Of a stretch of DNA of 64,000 bases, positions 45,648 through 58,521 are shown piece by piece; within the stretch, counting starts at the first letter, position 1; the number at the start of each line of letters is the position of its first letter. Below the pieces are notes generated by a model. The model made no database searches. It was not told where the DNA came from and saw nothing but the letters and a program-made list of their open reading frames with translations. The DNA is from Sambucus nigra (lineage: Eukaryota; Streptophyta; Magnoliopsida; Dipsacales; Adoxaceae). The stretch is taken from assembly GCA_949130495.1 (NCBI GenBank), contig OX422222.1, forward strand, positions 104,955,709 to 105,019,708, read 5' to 3'. A program made the translations under genes and the position numbers.

Positions 45648-47025
45648 TTTTACTCATCAAACTTACCCTTTATTTAAAAATGGGGTCATTTTGGTAAACA
45701 ACCCAAACTTACACTCTCTTTTATTGCTTACCTTCTTTTTCTTTACTCTCGATCTCTCATTACCAACCCACGACGCCGCTACTCCTATGTAAGTTTCAAA
45801 GGGATTGGTTTTGATTTTAGGTTTAGTTTCTGATTTTAGGTTTCAAACGCTACTCCTAGGTAAGTTTCAAATAGATTGGTTTCGAGTTTTTGGTTTAGTT
45901 TCTGATTCTAGGGATTAGTTTCTGATTTCAGGTTTCAAATGGTTTGGATTTTATGTTTCTAATTTGTTCCATAATTGTATAGTTGGTTCGATTTGTTCAT
46001 ATTGGTTCGATATTTTCATATATTGGTTCGGGTTGTTCATATTATATAGCTATATATGTAGAGTAGAGCTTTAATTTCATATGTAGATCTATATGTATAT
46101 TTTGTTCATATTGGTTCGGTTTGTTCACACATAGCTCTATATGTAGAGCATAGCTTTAATTTGAAAGCGGAGATCTGGGTTTGTTCATGAGCTTTGATTC
46201 GTATATTTGTTCTCTTATATATATGTACATTTGTTATTTTATCTTTCTTTTGTTTTGTAGGTTGCAAAATCAGGTATTGTGCAATTGAGGTAATATTTTG
46301 TTTTGTGTTTCTAAGAATATTATTCAAATTGGTAGAAAAACTTATTTTTGTGATCGGGAAAATCCCTTTGCAATAATATATATGAATTTATTACATGTAT
46401 TAAGGTTATTAAAATTATGTGGAGCCAAATTCGTTGTGTGAAGCCAAATAATCTTCTGAAGCTTGCTATCTTCATACTCTTTGGTATTGATGTTGCATTG
46501 GGTTGCATTAGAATTTTCACCCATACCCAAGGTTGGTATTGATGTTAAATTATTGGTTTCTCTTGCTGAAATGCATTTTCTTTGGCATTACAGTTGTTAC
46601 ATCAAACACTTATGTGCATCAGTTAAATTCTTTTCGTGTCTCTGTCATGGAATGCCCTAATTCTTTTCATTTTTCCGCATCGACATGTCGTTGTCATGTT
46701 GGATAAAACACCCATACTCATGTTCATGTGTCATGCTCAGGTATAAAATGGCTGCTCACCTGAATTCAGTTGTATTAAAATAGTATCCAAGGTAAAACTC
46801 AATTCCCCTTGGCGTATTATGTAGTCCATATCATGGCTTAGATAGGTAACATGTTGAGTTTCGCTTTCAAAGTTGGAATTATGGTTAATACCATTATTAT
46901 GTTAATACTAAACTAGGCATATGAGTTGGTTTACATATTTGGATGGTGTATTATTATGTGTTAAAGTGCTCAAATTGGTTTGTCGTATTAGAAATTAATC
47001 AATTCTCACCTTATATTTGGATGGT
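45648..47025. other. Unassigned sequence, possible remnant of a transcribed gene leader
   Basis: 45700-45790 is pyrimidine-rich and followed by GTAAGTTTC, as in a 5' leader and intron. Short repeated phrases (TTGGTTCGATTTGTTCATA) follow. No coding domain was recognised on either strand. Confidence 0.3.
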
Positions 47026-47468
47026 GTGTTATTTTGTTTTACAGATTTTTTGGATGTTGAAGAAATGAAGTGCATGTTTTAATTGTTTTAAGTTGTTACT
47101 TATGTTGGTATATTTGTGTTTTTAATTTTTTTTTTCTTTTCCTACATTAAAAAAAAGGTCTTTATGGAGCAAAACTTCAGTAAAGGTAATTATATCAGTG
47201 TAGTTTCGACAACCTTTGAATCGTGGTCTTTGGTAGTCCACAAGCTGGATGTATTCTTCCAAATTCGAAACGATGTTTTGGTGACATGTACACACTCACA
47301 AGCACACTCAATTTTTACACTTTACATCAAACTTAGAGCATGTGTTTTGGGGGGTTTAAGTTGCATTTGTACACTTTAAGTTGATTTCTGAGATTTTTGA
47401 GTTTTTTTTTTGCAATAGACATTTGGGGGTTTTATGTTGCCGCTGAAAATGAGGCAATATCTCTCTGT

Positions 47469-47506
<38 letters not shown>

Positions 47507-47782
47507 TATTCTAATATGATCACGTGCGAGATTTTTTTAATTCGATTTTAAAGATTATGTGACTTTTTTTTACAGATCTTTTTTTATCTTGAAGAAATTA
47601 AGTGCATGTTTTAAGTATTATTTTCGTACACTACTTTTGGTAACAATTTTAAATTGTTACTTATGTTGGTATTTTAGTGTTTTTTTTAATTTTAATATTT
47701 TCTTTACGTACGTTAAAAAAGGGTCTTTATGGAGATTTATTGAACTAATAGTGACAAAACGTCACTCAAAGCTCGACTTGAT
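47026..47782. repeat. Diverged direct duplication, the second copy interrupted by the 47783-58518 CACTA element
   Basis: The copies are 47026-47244 and 47545-47782 plus 58519-58565. Shared ordered blocks are TTTTACAGAT, GTGCATGTTTTAA, TTGTTACTTATGTTGGTAT, GGTCTTTATGGAG and, beyond the insertion, TGGTCTTTGGTAGTCCAC. A (CA)n tract lies at about 47475-47502 between them. Confidence 0.65.
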
Positions 47783-47799
47783 CACTACAAAAAAAACTG

Positions 47800-48130
47800 C
47801 TTTTTGAGACGATGCTCTAGCGGTCTCAAAATGTCCTCTAGTCGTCTCAAAAGCCTTTTGTGATGCCATTTGAGACGGCAAAGGGGCGTCATATTTGACC
47901 CCCGTTTAAAAAGCTTTTTTAGACGGGAAATACGCCGTCTCAAAAGATATTGTTTACATGATTCTTTTAAGACGGCGAAAAAGCCGTCTTTTAAAGTTTT
48001 TTTTAGAGACGGTGTATGCCGTCTCTAAAGAGTTTTTTTTAGATGGTAACTTAACCGTCTCAAAAGGTCCTCGTTTATGGAATCCTTTTGAGACGGCAAA
48101 AAATCCGTCTTTAATCATTTTTGCGCCAAA
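47800..48130. repeat. Left subterminal repeats (GAGACGG family) of the 10.7-kb CACTA element
   Basis: Repeats such as TTTTGAGACGGCAAAAAA and GCCGTCTCAAAAG in both orientations, about ten motifs. Confidence 0.75.
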
Positions 48131-48294
48131 ATTAAAATTCCATCCATTCCATAATACGCTCAATATACTTTTAAATAAAAACTCTTAAAAATAATAAATG
48201 ACATTTTGGCATCCCATTTCAACAAATATAACACAATTTTTCATTCAATTAAAATTAGATCCATACAATGATAAAATAAACAATTTCAACATTG

Positions 48295-48470
48295 CTCCCA
48301 CCAAACTAAATATCTCTACAAAATTTAACTTGTCTTATTAGAATAAGTATTCTCAATCTTCAAGCAAACGATCTCCATTAAAACGTGTCTTGCCTTGTCC
48401 ACAAAAGATTTCGGTCTGCAATAAAATTTATTCATTGTCAGTTACTGTAAACAAAGAAGTAATCTTTTTT
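48295..48470. repeat. Direct repeat of about 175 bp, copy 1
   Basis: Shares CCACCAAACTAAATATCTC, AAAACGTGTCTTGCCTTGTC and AAAGAAGTAATCTTTTTT with 48703-48876, about 90% matching by eye, 408 bp apart. Confidence 0.8.
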
Positions 48471-48702
48471 AATAATTCCTATTGATGACAATCTTTAAAA
48501 ACCTTATCAAATTTGTATATCTTCGTTTTATATACTTTCAAACACTTAATATTTTAAAAAAAATTCGGCAGAGTCTCCTATGTTTATTCATGAAAACAAA
48601 CCTGTTTAAACATAAAAACTAACTCAAAAACAACTATAAAAACAGCCACAACATTGTAAACAACTAAGAGCGAAATAGCCACAACATATATCCTACCCAA
48701 TA

Positions 48703-48876
48703 CTCCACCAAACTAAATATCTCTACAAAATTTAACTTGTCTCATTAGAATACATACTCACAATGTTGAAGAACACGATCTCCATCAAAACGTGTCTTGC
48801 CTTGTCCACAAAAGATTTCGACGTGCAATAAAATTTATTCAATGTAAGTTACCATAAACAAAGAAGTAATCTTTTT
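48703..48876. repeat. Direct repeat of about 175 bp, copy 2
   Basis: Second copy of 48295-48470. Confidence 0.8.
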
Positions 48877-50410
48877 TAGAAAAGTCACAGCTAAAAAAAT
48901 AGAAGTTATATGAGCAGCAATTTTGATATATGATATACTAACTTATGAAACAAGGATATATTTATAATATGACCAACTCAAAACATAAAGAACAAAAAAT
49001 GATAACGGCTTCTAAAAATACCAACATCTTTCAGATCATTGAATCTCACACCCCAGTTTACTTCAGCACCTATGGACTTGATTTCCTACATAAAACATTA
49101 AGAGTATGCAGGATGAAGTGATGGTAAAAATTTAATTTTGAAAACAAAGGTTAGAATAGATTAAACTCTCAATGAAGCAAAAAGGACATTTATAAAGTCA
49201 CACGCCATTGGACTACATAAAAAAGCCCTTAATTTTAATCTATTAACATATAGTATGGAATTTTGCACATTTGACTTGGATAAATTTCAGATAGACGCTT
49301 CAAATACATGTGAATCATAAATCATTGTGTACAACTATATAAAAGAAGAATGAAATGGATAATGTATTCCACTAAGATCGTCTATTAGAATAAATAAATC
49401 ACCACTTGATCCAATTAACCAAACTATAAAATACTACTCGGAATACACTAAACTCCAAAGCTCAACAATAGAACCAAAAAAGCTTAAAACAGCTAACAAA
49501 ACAAACCAATCACAAAAGACATGGAAACCATCCACTTAATCATCTCAAAACTTCTAAACTGATTTTAATAAGCATCGTTTTGCAAAACCACGAGATGAGT
49601 GAACTCACATCACCTTTTAACACAGTTATATGATTTTGCTAGAGAAGTATCATCAGTAGTGGAGCACTACCAGATAAATTTATCTTTAGTCACTGAAAAT
49701 TTGAACTTTATTTTAATGGTAAAATCTTAGAGATGAGGAAAAGAATTGATGAAATAATCAGGTAACTTCCCAACACAATCAACTAACAAATCAGAGACAT
49801 GTGATTTGAGAGGAGTTGAATAGTTGATATTCATAGAATCTGGTAGAGGAGTACCAAGACAATTATAAAGTCATACATTGATTAAATTCCCATCACCAAT
49901 AATCCATCTAGAATGAATCTTAATAAGAATAATGGAAGCCTTTAATCCAGGCCATATAGAGGACTTGCAGTAATAATTGATACTAGAGAAAGTAGAGAAC
50001 TTGAATTTGTTTTTGAACAATTATGTATAAATGGAATTCTAATTGATGATTCCCCACAAAATCTTAAGAATAGCATATTTATTAAGGACATAGTGGATGC
50101 TCTTCCATACAATGGTTTAAAAGGCGAAATGAGACACGACTCGAGGCGAGGCGCTAGCTGGGCAGACTGAGGCTTACGTGGACTCACTATTCTATATATT
50201 TATATTATGAGATTGTAGAGTTGCTCGATTTATTTATCATTTCTATCAACCAACAACTAATCACTTGTATTAGACAACTAAATTAACATAACATTGTGAT
50301 ACAGAATCCATTATCTTGAGCATTGAGAATAAAAATACTTGATTGCAACATTTTCTTCTTATATGGACATTTATTAATTTCGTAAAAATGATATATATTA
50401 GAGTTCTAGG
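48877..50410. other. Unassigned CACTA interior
   Basis: AT-rich sequence with no supported gene. Short GC-richer phrase near 50125-50180 (CGAGGCGAGGCGCTAGC). The minus ORF at 49942-50187 has no recognised domain. Confidence 0.35.
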
Positions 50411-50416
50411 ACATAC

Positions 50417-50582
50417 CTGCCACTCCATTTGCAATGCCAATATGGGATGCTTCTGGCATATCGAGGCCTTCAGTGTATTTCAGCATCATATCTTTTGAGA
50501 CTTCTAATGAAGTCAAAGCCAAGACCCTCTCTAGAAATGCTCCAATAGCATAAGTGCCAAAGCCTCTGAAAAGGTCGGGGCT
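50417..50582 (-). pseudogene. Captured exon of a mitochondrial substrate carrier (SLC25-type)
   Basis: The frame reads SPDLFRGFGTYAIGAFLERV, then LALTSLEVSKDMM, a YTEGLDMPEA segment and IGIANGVAG. It matches the middle of plant mitochondrial carriers of the At5g15640/SLC25A44-like group (LFRGFGTS.....R...LTSLEV.K.......GLDM.EA..IGIANGVAGM). It ends at a canonical donor (GTATGT at 50411-50416). The fragment begins directly after the GDSL stop codon, with no intron between, so two unrelated host gene pieces are joined on the same strand and in the same phase. Family assignment is from memory of the motif pattern. Confidence 0.55.
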
Positions 50583-52168
50583 CTACGCTGGCGCAAAGGC
50601 AGGTGCCGCAGAAGGGCAATTTGTGTCATTGACGCCCATAAAACTGAGTTTATTGATCATCTCATTAGCTATCAACTCATTAGCACTATCCGTTGGATGG
50701 TACTCTTCCCAAAACAGATACTTGCTTTTGTCTTCGCACAATGTTGATGCAGGGGTACACATGTTAGAGCTGACCTAATACGTCCAAACGAGCAGCACGG
50801 AGAATCAAAGTTGTTAAATCCTGCAAAAATAATCTTTGAATGCATTTATGGATATATTTAGTCGTAATAAATAATACCATAATGGTGTTGGGGAAATAGG
50901 AGTGAAAATTTGAGAATTCATATGCTCTTTTGTAATGCGAATATGGTATTATATGGCGGGAAAAAATATCAAAAAACGTATATCAATTGACTTGTCTTGA
51001 TTCGCTTTTGGAAAATGGAGTGGACCGACTCATGACTAATTTTTTAGCAATGAGAAGGATGGAGGTTAGTATAGTTTCTCACCATATTTTTATGGTTGGT
51101 AATTACATTATTGACGTCATAAGCATCGCCAAATTTGTAGCTTGCGTTAGGAAGTTTTTTGGATAGAGTCCTTCTATTGTAACATAATTTTTTTACCGAA
51201 ATTACATATGGCGGCATGTTATTTGTTTGTTCTTTGATCCCACTGGTGTGGTCCCCACAAAAGAACCAATAGAAACCCTCCACCTCATTAGATAATTCCA
51301 CTTTCGATAAAAAATTCAGTCCCAATATCATTTTCCTTTTGGATAAGTCATCCATAAGTTTTCTTGCAGCCTTATTGAAGATGACGGAAAGTTTACTGGT
51401 TCGGTCCTGACACCCACCATTTGTGCTTAGAACCATTTCAAGTGGAATACAACCCATAGGTCCTAGTCCAGACACCATAAGCTCCCGTGCCCCTAACCCA
51501 TGCAATATCTATAAACAAAAACACACTCGTCAAGTTATCTATTTCAGGAAGTTTTAATTGGGACCCTGTCTTTTTCAAAGAAAAATTCCACGCACTTATG
51601 TCTTTCATAAAACATAGAGGTGCGATAGACTTAACTTCAATGAGAATTGACATAAATCTTAAAATAATCTATTACAACACAGGACCGGAGAAAAGTGCGA
51701 TGGGGTTACCCTAAGTTGTTCATTAAGTGTTTCCATTATACAGTCGATGAAGGTTGCGTCATTGTACTTCGATGAATCACTGTAAATCGACATCAAGTAA
51801 TTATTCATAAAATCGTTGCTTCCTAAAGCAACCACACAATGAGATTCTTGAAAAAACTTCTCTGCTGTTGCTGTGCCAACCTTCGCTTTTATTAGTTCTT
51901 ATGTTCCCGTAAAAAGCTCTATTTTCTTGTAGAGAGAGAACCTTTGAATTTGTAATGCGATCAAATTCAAATTTAGAACATGTATTCAACTCCATTATTC
52001 TTCCTACACTTATACAGAGGCAATTCATTCAACTTACATATAAACCGCCAATTTCATTCAAAATCCCACTACCTCCCGAGGTAAAGTTTACTTCATTTTC
52101 AAGTATGACGTCTTCAGATAAAGATGGATCTAGAAAAGCAGACGGCCGTGGAAGTCCCATTTTGTCAC
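50583..52168 (-). pseudogene. GDSL esterase/lipase pseudogene captured in a CACTA element
   Basis: Four exons with canonical splice sites: 52038-52168 (GLPRPSAFLDPSLSE, NFTSGGSGIL), 51710-51941 (TAEKFFQES, VVALGSNDFMNNYLMSIYSD), 51083-51508 (LGARELMVSGLGPMGCIPLE, CNRRTLSKKLPNASYKFGDA-like end) and 50583-50820 (SPCCSFGR, CEDKSKYLFWEEYHPTDSA). These are GDSL blocks II (GSGIL), III (GSND), the GLGPMGCIP segment and block V. The family hydrolyses extracellular acyl esters, usually after secretion. Defects: the N-terminal exon with the catalytic serine is not recognisable, there is a stop at 51899-51901, the phase between the first two exons does not join cleanly, and the block V aspartate is replaced (WEEYHPT where FWD..HP is usual). 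Introns are kept, so capture was at DNA level, not by retrocopying. Confidence 0.8.
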
Positions 52169-54090
52169 CTACATTACATACACAAGTTATGTTAGTACTT
52201 ACTATTATTTCTTGCAATAACAAAAAGCACTTAAGAATATAATAATCATACCTAAAAACACACTGAAATTCCACAAATAATAATCATAATACTATTCAGA
52301 ATTTCAGTATTCAGAATTTAAGAATTTAAGAATTTTAGAATTTAATAACTAGCGTGGAATTTCAATACTCAGAATTTTAGAATTTCATATAATCTGGTAT
52401 TATTAAATATCTAGCATGGAATCCTGAAATTTTGAATACTGAAATTCTAGTCTTTATGAAATTACGAATGATGTTGGATGTAGTAAACCTATCTAAGCAG
52501 TGAAGAAGGCAGCTCCGATTATATTAAATCTCATCTTGTCCAACTTGTCCCAGTTAATGTTGGTATTAAAGAGGGGCAAGTAAGGAGTAGTCGCAACGTC
52601 GTCTTTAATGTTGTCTATCTTTTTAAAGTTATGGTTCAACTTTGAGTTCAATAGTACTGAAACTTGCCTCTTTATAGTTATGCTTAGCCAGTTGATTTAC
52701 TAAAAAATATCATAGATAATAATTATAACTTCAATTTTTGCTGTATATTCATGCCCAACAAGTATCTGGCCTGTGGATAACATCATATTCTTTGCAAGAA
52801 AATAAAGGCAAAGACAGAATTAGGAAAAGAACTTGCCATTAATTGAGCACGAACATATTAAAGAAAAGAAGCCAAATCTTTAAAATCTTTAGACTGAGGA
52901 TTAAAGGGGCTTTTCTGATTTGTTGCCTGTTGAAATTTGTTGGCTGAATCTTCTACATGACAGTGTTAAAAATTAGGAGCATTTTAGGCTTAGATGCATT
53001 TTACGAAGATATTTTGATCAAACATTCAAGATTTTTGAAGTTAGTGTACGGTTCCGGTCGCTGATATCTTTACAGTGAAGATATTTGGCAATGATATTTT
53101 ACGATCTCCGCTCATGTTTTACAACCTGTGTAGATATTTTATAGGGAGCACACTAAAGTTTAGAAAAAAATTGTAATCGCAACTTACGTTTTATAAACAT
53201 GTTTTTTTGTTAGATAAAGTTTTAGGGACCTACAACTAACTGTTGCTTAAATTTATACAGCTGCTCATTCAGCATGCCTCTCTTCAAGCAGGGCTGATAG
53301 ACCTACAGATATTCCCTTTAAGGTGGCTTGAGTAGTGGATAATAAGCTAGGAGAGAATGACCTCAGCACTGTAATGTAGGTGTAAAATTGAAACCATGCA
53401 CACTAAAATGTTGTTAAATTAAGGCTGACTAGACTCCAGAGGCATAGCTTCAATCATAAACTATGTGCGAATAAATGAATATGATCTAGTACATAACATC
53501 TCACTAGAAACGTTCTACATTGTGAACTTCCCTTGATCAGTTATGGTTCATGGAAGTTGCAAAGTAATGATACTAGAAAACTTCCTATTTATCAAGAAGG
53601 GTTGTCGATGAAACACGTATCTAACACCCTAATTCAATAGTTACAAGAACAAAATTTGTCAATAGTATTATTATGAGGAATGATTAAAATATCAGTCTTA
53701 CTAACACATGAATAAGTTAAGGAGCACATTTGGGGCACTGAGCCTATATATTGGAGTGTTAGACAATCTTGATCCATTCACTGCGTATCAATCGACGGTT
53801 CGTACTCGACTTGGAACATTTGCAACAGTAAGGCACATGACATGTGGCCCGGGCGCAATGAATTTTTCAAAATAAAATTCCAGTAACAATCTTGGGCCAA
53901 TTGATTATATAAACTTTAGTTATTTTTTCACTGAAGAGTGAAGAGCTGGATTACTCGCCAACAAACTCAATTTACGACACTATGTTAATTAATCAAGCTA
54001 TATTTTACTCCTCATAATCCTATAATTTTTTTGCATTCTACACGTTTCACTAATTGTTTTTCTAATTATTGTTAAATGACTATTTTCTAG
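52169..54090. other. Unassigned CACTA interior
   Basis: Region upstream of the GDSL fragment. A degraded first GDSL exon could lie near 52505-52630 on the minus strand (a TPYLPLFNTNIN segment), but no GDS motif is visible. A run of short AGAATTT repeats lies near 52300-52390. Confidence 0.3.
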
Positions 54091-54091
54091 T

Positions 54092-54264
54092 GTAATGAAG
54101 GCAATCGAAAATACAACTGGATTTCATGGAGTGAATTGTGCAGTCCTTTGAAAGAAGGTGGCCTAAACTTCAGGAGGCTGTAAGACATATGTGATTCTTT
54201 TAGTATGACATTATGGTGGAGCATTAGAAATCAACAGTTCTTATGGGCAAAATATTTAAATGTC
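54092..54264 (+). pseudogene. LINE (L1-type) polyprotein remnant, zf-RVT region
   Basis: Reads NWISWSELCSPLKEGGLNFR, a stop, then DICDSFSMTLWWSIRN and FLWAKYLN. The pattern W..W..LC.P...GGL..R.L and W.....LWAKY is typical of the region after RT in plant L1 elements. Confidence 0.6.
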
Positions 54265-56149
54265 GATGTGTCATTTTTTTAACTTAACTATTTTGATTTG
54301 GCTGCTGGAGATACTCAATGCATATTTTACAATTAAGTCTCTAAAAATGCAAGGAGGGTCAAACCAACAGCCCAAACATCACTATCCAACACATGTTTTT
54401 CAGGAGAATGACTTTTTCCCCCACTACAACGGAGAAATTGCATGGCAACCTTAGGGAGATGAGACATGGCCAATTCATCATGTCCTTGAAACCCTCATAG
54501 AAGCAGGCAAGCATATGATCATGTTTCATAGACATGGGAATCGTTCCAGCGTGTACTTGTGAACCTCTCACATTTACCATTAATCGTGTCTATCTAACAA
54601 TGCCTTTCATAAGAGCAACATGACGACCTGCCACTTCTAGAACAGGCCCCTGTTCAATATGAACCTTGATATAGCCCCAAACATATTCTCGATATAGCCC
54701 TAGCATGCTATATTGATTAGTATATAATGCATATTAAATATTTCGAATAGTTATCTATTGGGTGTGTGTCTTAAATTGTGTGGAATTTACTATGCAATCA
54801 CAACCCACAAACACAATTATTAATGGACTATTGTAAGATTGTTTTATAATTCTGCGTAACAAGAAGGATCATACGTCTTGCTAACATTGTCTTATATCAA
54901 AAATATTTTAATTGTGAACATGTTATATATCAAAATGTAATGATTTACATTGCTTAAAGGTTTGACTGTGGAATCACAGTGATGTACTATATGCATGAGT
55001 TGTCATTTAGCATGGATTTGAAACCTGAAGACTCATCCTCAAGGCTATTACAAATGTGAGCATATCTCATAGATGTATTTCTGAATAACAAGAACGGTTG
55101 GAGTTACGATAACCCACAAATGATTGATATCTTTTGGAAGAAATCACTGAGAAGAACTTTAAATGTGACAACCAATACAGCGAAGCCAATGATTAATTGA
55201 TTCTGTGTGCTTTAATTCAATGATTATTTGTAGGCTATTTAAGATTATTATTATTTTGAATAAAATTGTCTATTATCCAATTATTTTCTTCTCTCTTAAT
55301 ATATATCATATCATACTAAGACACAACAATGTATAAGGACTACAAAAATTGTCAATCATGCGATGGTGGATATCAAAGAAGTGTCGACCGCGACTCCAGA
55401 TGTTTATCGAGTATTTAACTCTAAGAAAAAAAAGAATGGGGAGCAATATTTAGTTTCACATTACATAAAGAATTTGGAAACTCAAAAGGAAGATCAAAAG
55501 GAATCTTTGATGATTGTGCTTTATGGACTTAATTTGTTTAATATGGATGAAACATGAATATAAAAGGCAAAATGTATATTTGAAAATGAATACAGAACAT
55601 GGGGAAACATTCTGATTCCAACGCTGATTGCAAAGTTATACGTGATATTGCAAAATATCCATGGCAGGTATTGCGACCACTTATGTTAGTGGGACTCAAA
55701 CTCTCATATATTTCATTAGACTTAGCAGCTACTAGAATTTTGGTAATTGTGAATAAAATTTAACCATCCAAATTAGCTAAAGAACAAAGAAACTCAGTAA
55801 GATTGTTAAACAAATGTATACATAAGCTGATGTATGCATATGTATACATAACCAGATCACAGAATTACAAAAAACTTTGCCAACTTGCAAATGAGGAGTA
55901 TAAATTTGCCTTGTATCAAACTTGAGCATGAATCTCTAATGAAGAATCTCATTTTGAGGATTAGGATATTCTAATGCTATACTTGAACAAGAGGATGGGA
56001 TAAGTTGGTAGGCCTTTTTAATGATCATGCTGCAGTTTTTTTGAATGCCTTCAAATTTACTAAGGTTTCTACTGATCCAAATAGAGGAACAAGGTGTGGC
56101 TGGTGTAATAACAGAGATGTATAGGGCTCGATCCTAGTTAGACTTGATA
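54265..56149. other. Unassigned CACTA interior with weak ORFs
   Basis: Plus-strand ORFs at 54260-54454 and 55363-55557 (starts MVDIKEVSTATPDVYRVFNS) have no recognised domain. No splice-supported gene. Confidence 0.3.
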
Positions 56150-56376
56150 GAGGTCTTGTAAATATGAGATGGACAACAAACTTTATCAAATTTTCAATCT
56201 GTTTTCCTAAGCAAGAAGGTGGATTAGATGTTAAAAACTTATTCTCTATTATGGAAGCTACTAATATCAAGATGGCTTGGAACATGAAGGAAGGTAAAAG
56301 CCTATGGGCTAAATTTATGAATTCAAAATACTCTAATGTTGGACCAATGACTCTTACAAGAATCCAATCTGTTTAG
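56150..56376 (+). pseudogene. Second LINE (L1-type) remnant, zf-RVT region
   Basis: Contains ICFPKQEGGLDVKNL, MEATNIKMAW and LWAKFMNSKYSN. This matches the L1 pattern PK.EGGLG..NL....A...KW....LW...+..KY. It overlaps the same domain region as 54092-54264 with different sequence, so it is a separate insertion or element. Confidence 0.65.
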
Positions 56377-57900
56377 CAGATAATGGACTCAAATTCCCAA
56401 TGGGAGATAATGAGTATCATTAATAATGAGGCTCGATGAATCAGCATGATGAGTCGCCACCATTTAGGTAGAAAAACTTTGTATGTTATGACGTATCGAG
56501 TTTCTTTCATTAATCTATAGGTACGATTAATGGTTTTGGATCTATAGGTACCGAAACGTACTCAATTTGTTTGTGTCATATATTTTTGGATTTATGGATA
56601 CCGAAACCTAGTCAACTTAGAGAGAGTTTCTTCGTTGGGGGACTTGGCACATCTTCTCCAGTATTCCTGACAATTGAGGAGCAACCAAAAGATATTCCCC
56701 TCGTGTGGTGTCCATTGGTCCTTTGCATAGAGATGATGGCGGTCACTGACGCATGAGCATAATGTTATGCACCCAATATTCAATAAGGATTTAGATCACC
56801 TTATAATGAAACATGACTTACTACGACTAGAGAACCAGGTTCCCTTTACACAGGTGCAATCAACCAACATATAATGTTTGTTTATTTTCCTCTCATTTGT
56901 GAAAGTTAATCAAGACAACATTTATGCATGTTTGACCTTTCCATTAGTCTAGAATTTACATTAAAAATTAATCAAAGAACATTAAAAACCAACAAGTGAT
57001 CCACGCGATCAATGGATCAAAACAACATTAAACTGTATCAAATCCCTAAAACTCATAACCATCATTAGATCTAATATAATCAAAATCTGGTTTCACAAAA
57101 AACTTGCCCATCAAACGCAACCATCCACGAATGAAAAATGATTTGAGATGTGAAATTAGTTCAAAAATGATGAGTTACCATACTTTGGTACCTCTTAGGG
57201 TGTCTGGGCCTCTTTTTGGGCTACTAGGTTACTATTTTAAGTTTTCGACTCCTAAATCCTATTTTTAATTCTAAAATAATCGTATAGTAGTCAATGCGGT
57301 CCGGGAGTCCAGTGAGGACATGATCACTTTCCTTAAGTTAGTTTTTTGCGCCTTGGGTTGTCCGTGTCTCATTTCTTGCCACTCATATCGTGAGATATCA
57401 AGCTTATCTTTTTAGATTGTTTAAATATTGTGACATTACGTGTTTGTGTTTACTAATTTTTTCTTTAAATCAGAATTTTAACTAATGCTTGTCTTTTTAT
57501 TTATTTCTTTCAGTTACCACCTCATATGTTTATATGTTGGAGTTTGTGTCCCAAAATTTAGTGATTTGAATGTTAAAAATTGGCATAAACTACTTGCAAA
57601 GGACAAAATAAAATCATAATCGAATAGTAAACTAGATTAATGACATAAACTACTTGCAAAGAACATGAATTAATTAACACAAACAAAGATATCAATAATT
57701 TTAACTAACATTTACACAAAGAAGTATACAAATATTATCCTAAATTATTCTTAAAATTATACTACAACATCCAATTAACAATCCGGGTTTTTAATTGGCT
57801 CACCCTCAACCTCCTATCACCACTACAAATCAATCCAGTAAAAAAACTAATGATATTAAGTAATAATCAATAATTAAAATTATCTTTTATCCGCATCAAT
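56377..57900. other. Unassigned CACTA interior
   Basis: No supported gene. The plus and minus ORFs near 56571-56783 are shadows of each other with no domain. Confidence 0.35.
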
Positions 57901-58077
57901 CCACATATTGAAACTCTGCACCATATATAATATTTTATGTTGGATCCTCCTATACAATCTTGCAACCAATATAATTAATAACATAAACCATTTAACACGC
58001 AACAATAGCATAAAATATAAACAAAATATTCAACAAAAAAATATGTGTGACAAGATATTATCAACTATACCAGAATC

Positions 58078-58172
58078 TAGGGCAAGGACGATGAGGGCTA
58101 GGGCAGCAAGACTGAGGGAGGTGAGGGTGAGGGCGTCTAGGGCGTGCGGCTGAGGGAGGCGAGGGTGAGGGC
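58078..58172. repeat. G-rich minisatellite (GAGGGTGAGGGCG)
   Basis: Repeats of GCGAGGGTGAGGGCGT and AGGGCTAGGGC, rich in GGG triplets. Confidence 0.65.
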
Positions 58173-58309
58173 GTGGATTTTTTTGCAGTGAAAAGAAATG
58201 TCGTGGGTGGGTGGGTTGGATTTCTTTTTCTTTTTATTTTTATTTTCTGACTAATAGAAAGGGGTAAGGAAGTGGGAACGAAAAAAGAAAAGGGGGAATC
58301 AAATTTGGT

Positions 58310-58500
58310 ATTAGCTGTCTCTTAAGGTATACCTTTTGAGATGGCTATTAGCATGCGGTCTCATAAAATATATCTTTTGAGACAGGTAAAATTAGCCGCC
58401 TTAAAAAGTAGTAGTTTTTAAGACTGCAAATTTTAGCCGTCTCAAAAGGTGAGTTTTAGGGACTACAATTTTAACCATCTCAAAAAGTTCCGTCTTAAAA
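58310..58500. repeat. Right subterminal repeats (GAGACGG family)
   Basis: Motifs TTTTGAGACGG and CCGTCTCAAAAG or variants repeated up to the tip at 58518. Confidence 0.7.
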
Positions 58501-58521
58501 GATACTTTTTTTGTAGGGGAT

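Larger units (their letters stand above)
47783..58518. mobile_element. CACTA transposon of 10.7 kb carrying host gene fragments
   Basis: The left tip is CACTACAAAAAAAACTGC; the right tip TTTTTTTGTAGGG ends at 58518, with one tip base changed. The 3-bp duplication GAT is at 47780-47782 and 58519-58521. Both ends carry subterminal arrays of GAGACGGC/GCCGTCTC motifs (47800-48130 and 58310-58500). Flanking DNA is continuous across the insertion when compared with the duplicate at 47200-47244. No transposase gene was recognised. The interior contains a GDSL esterase/lipase pseudogene, a mitochondrial carrier exon and LINE scraps. Confidence 0.8.
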
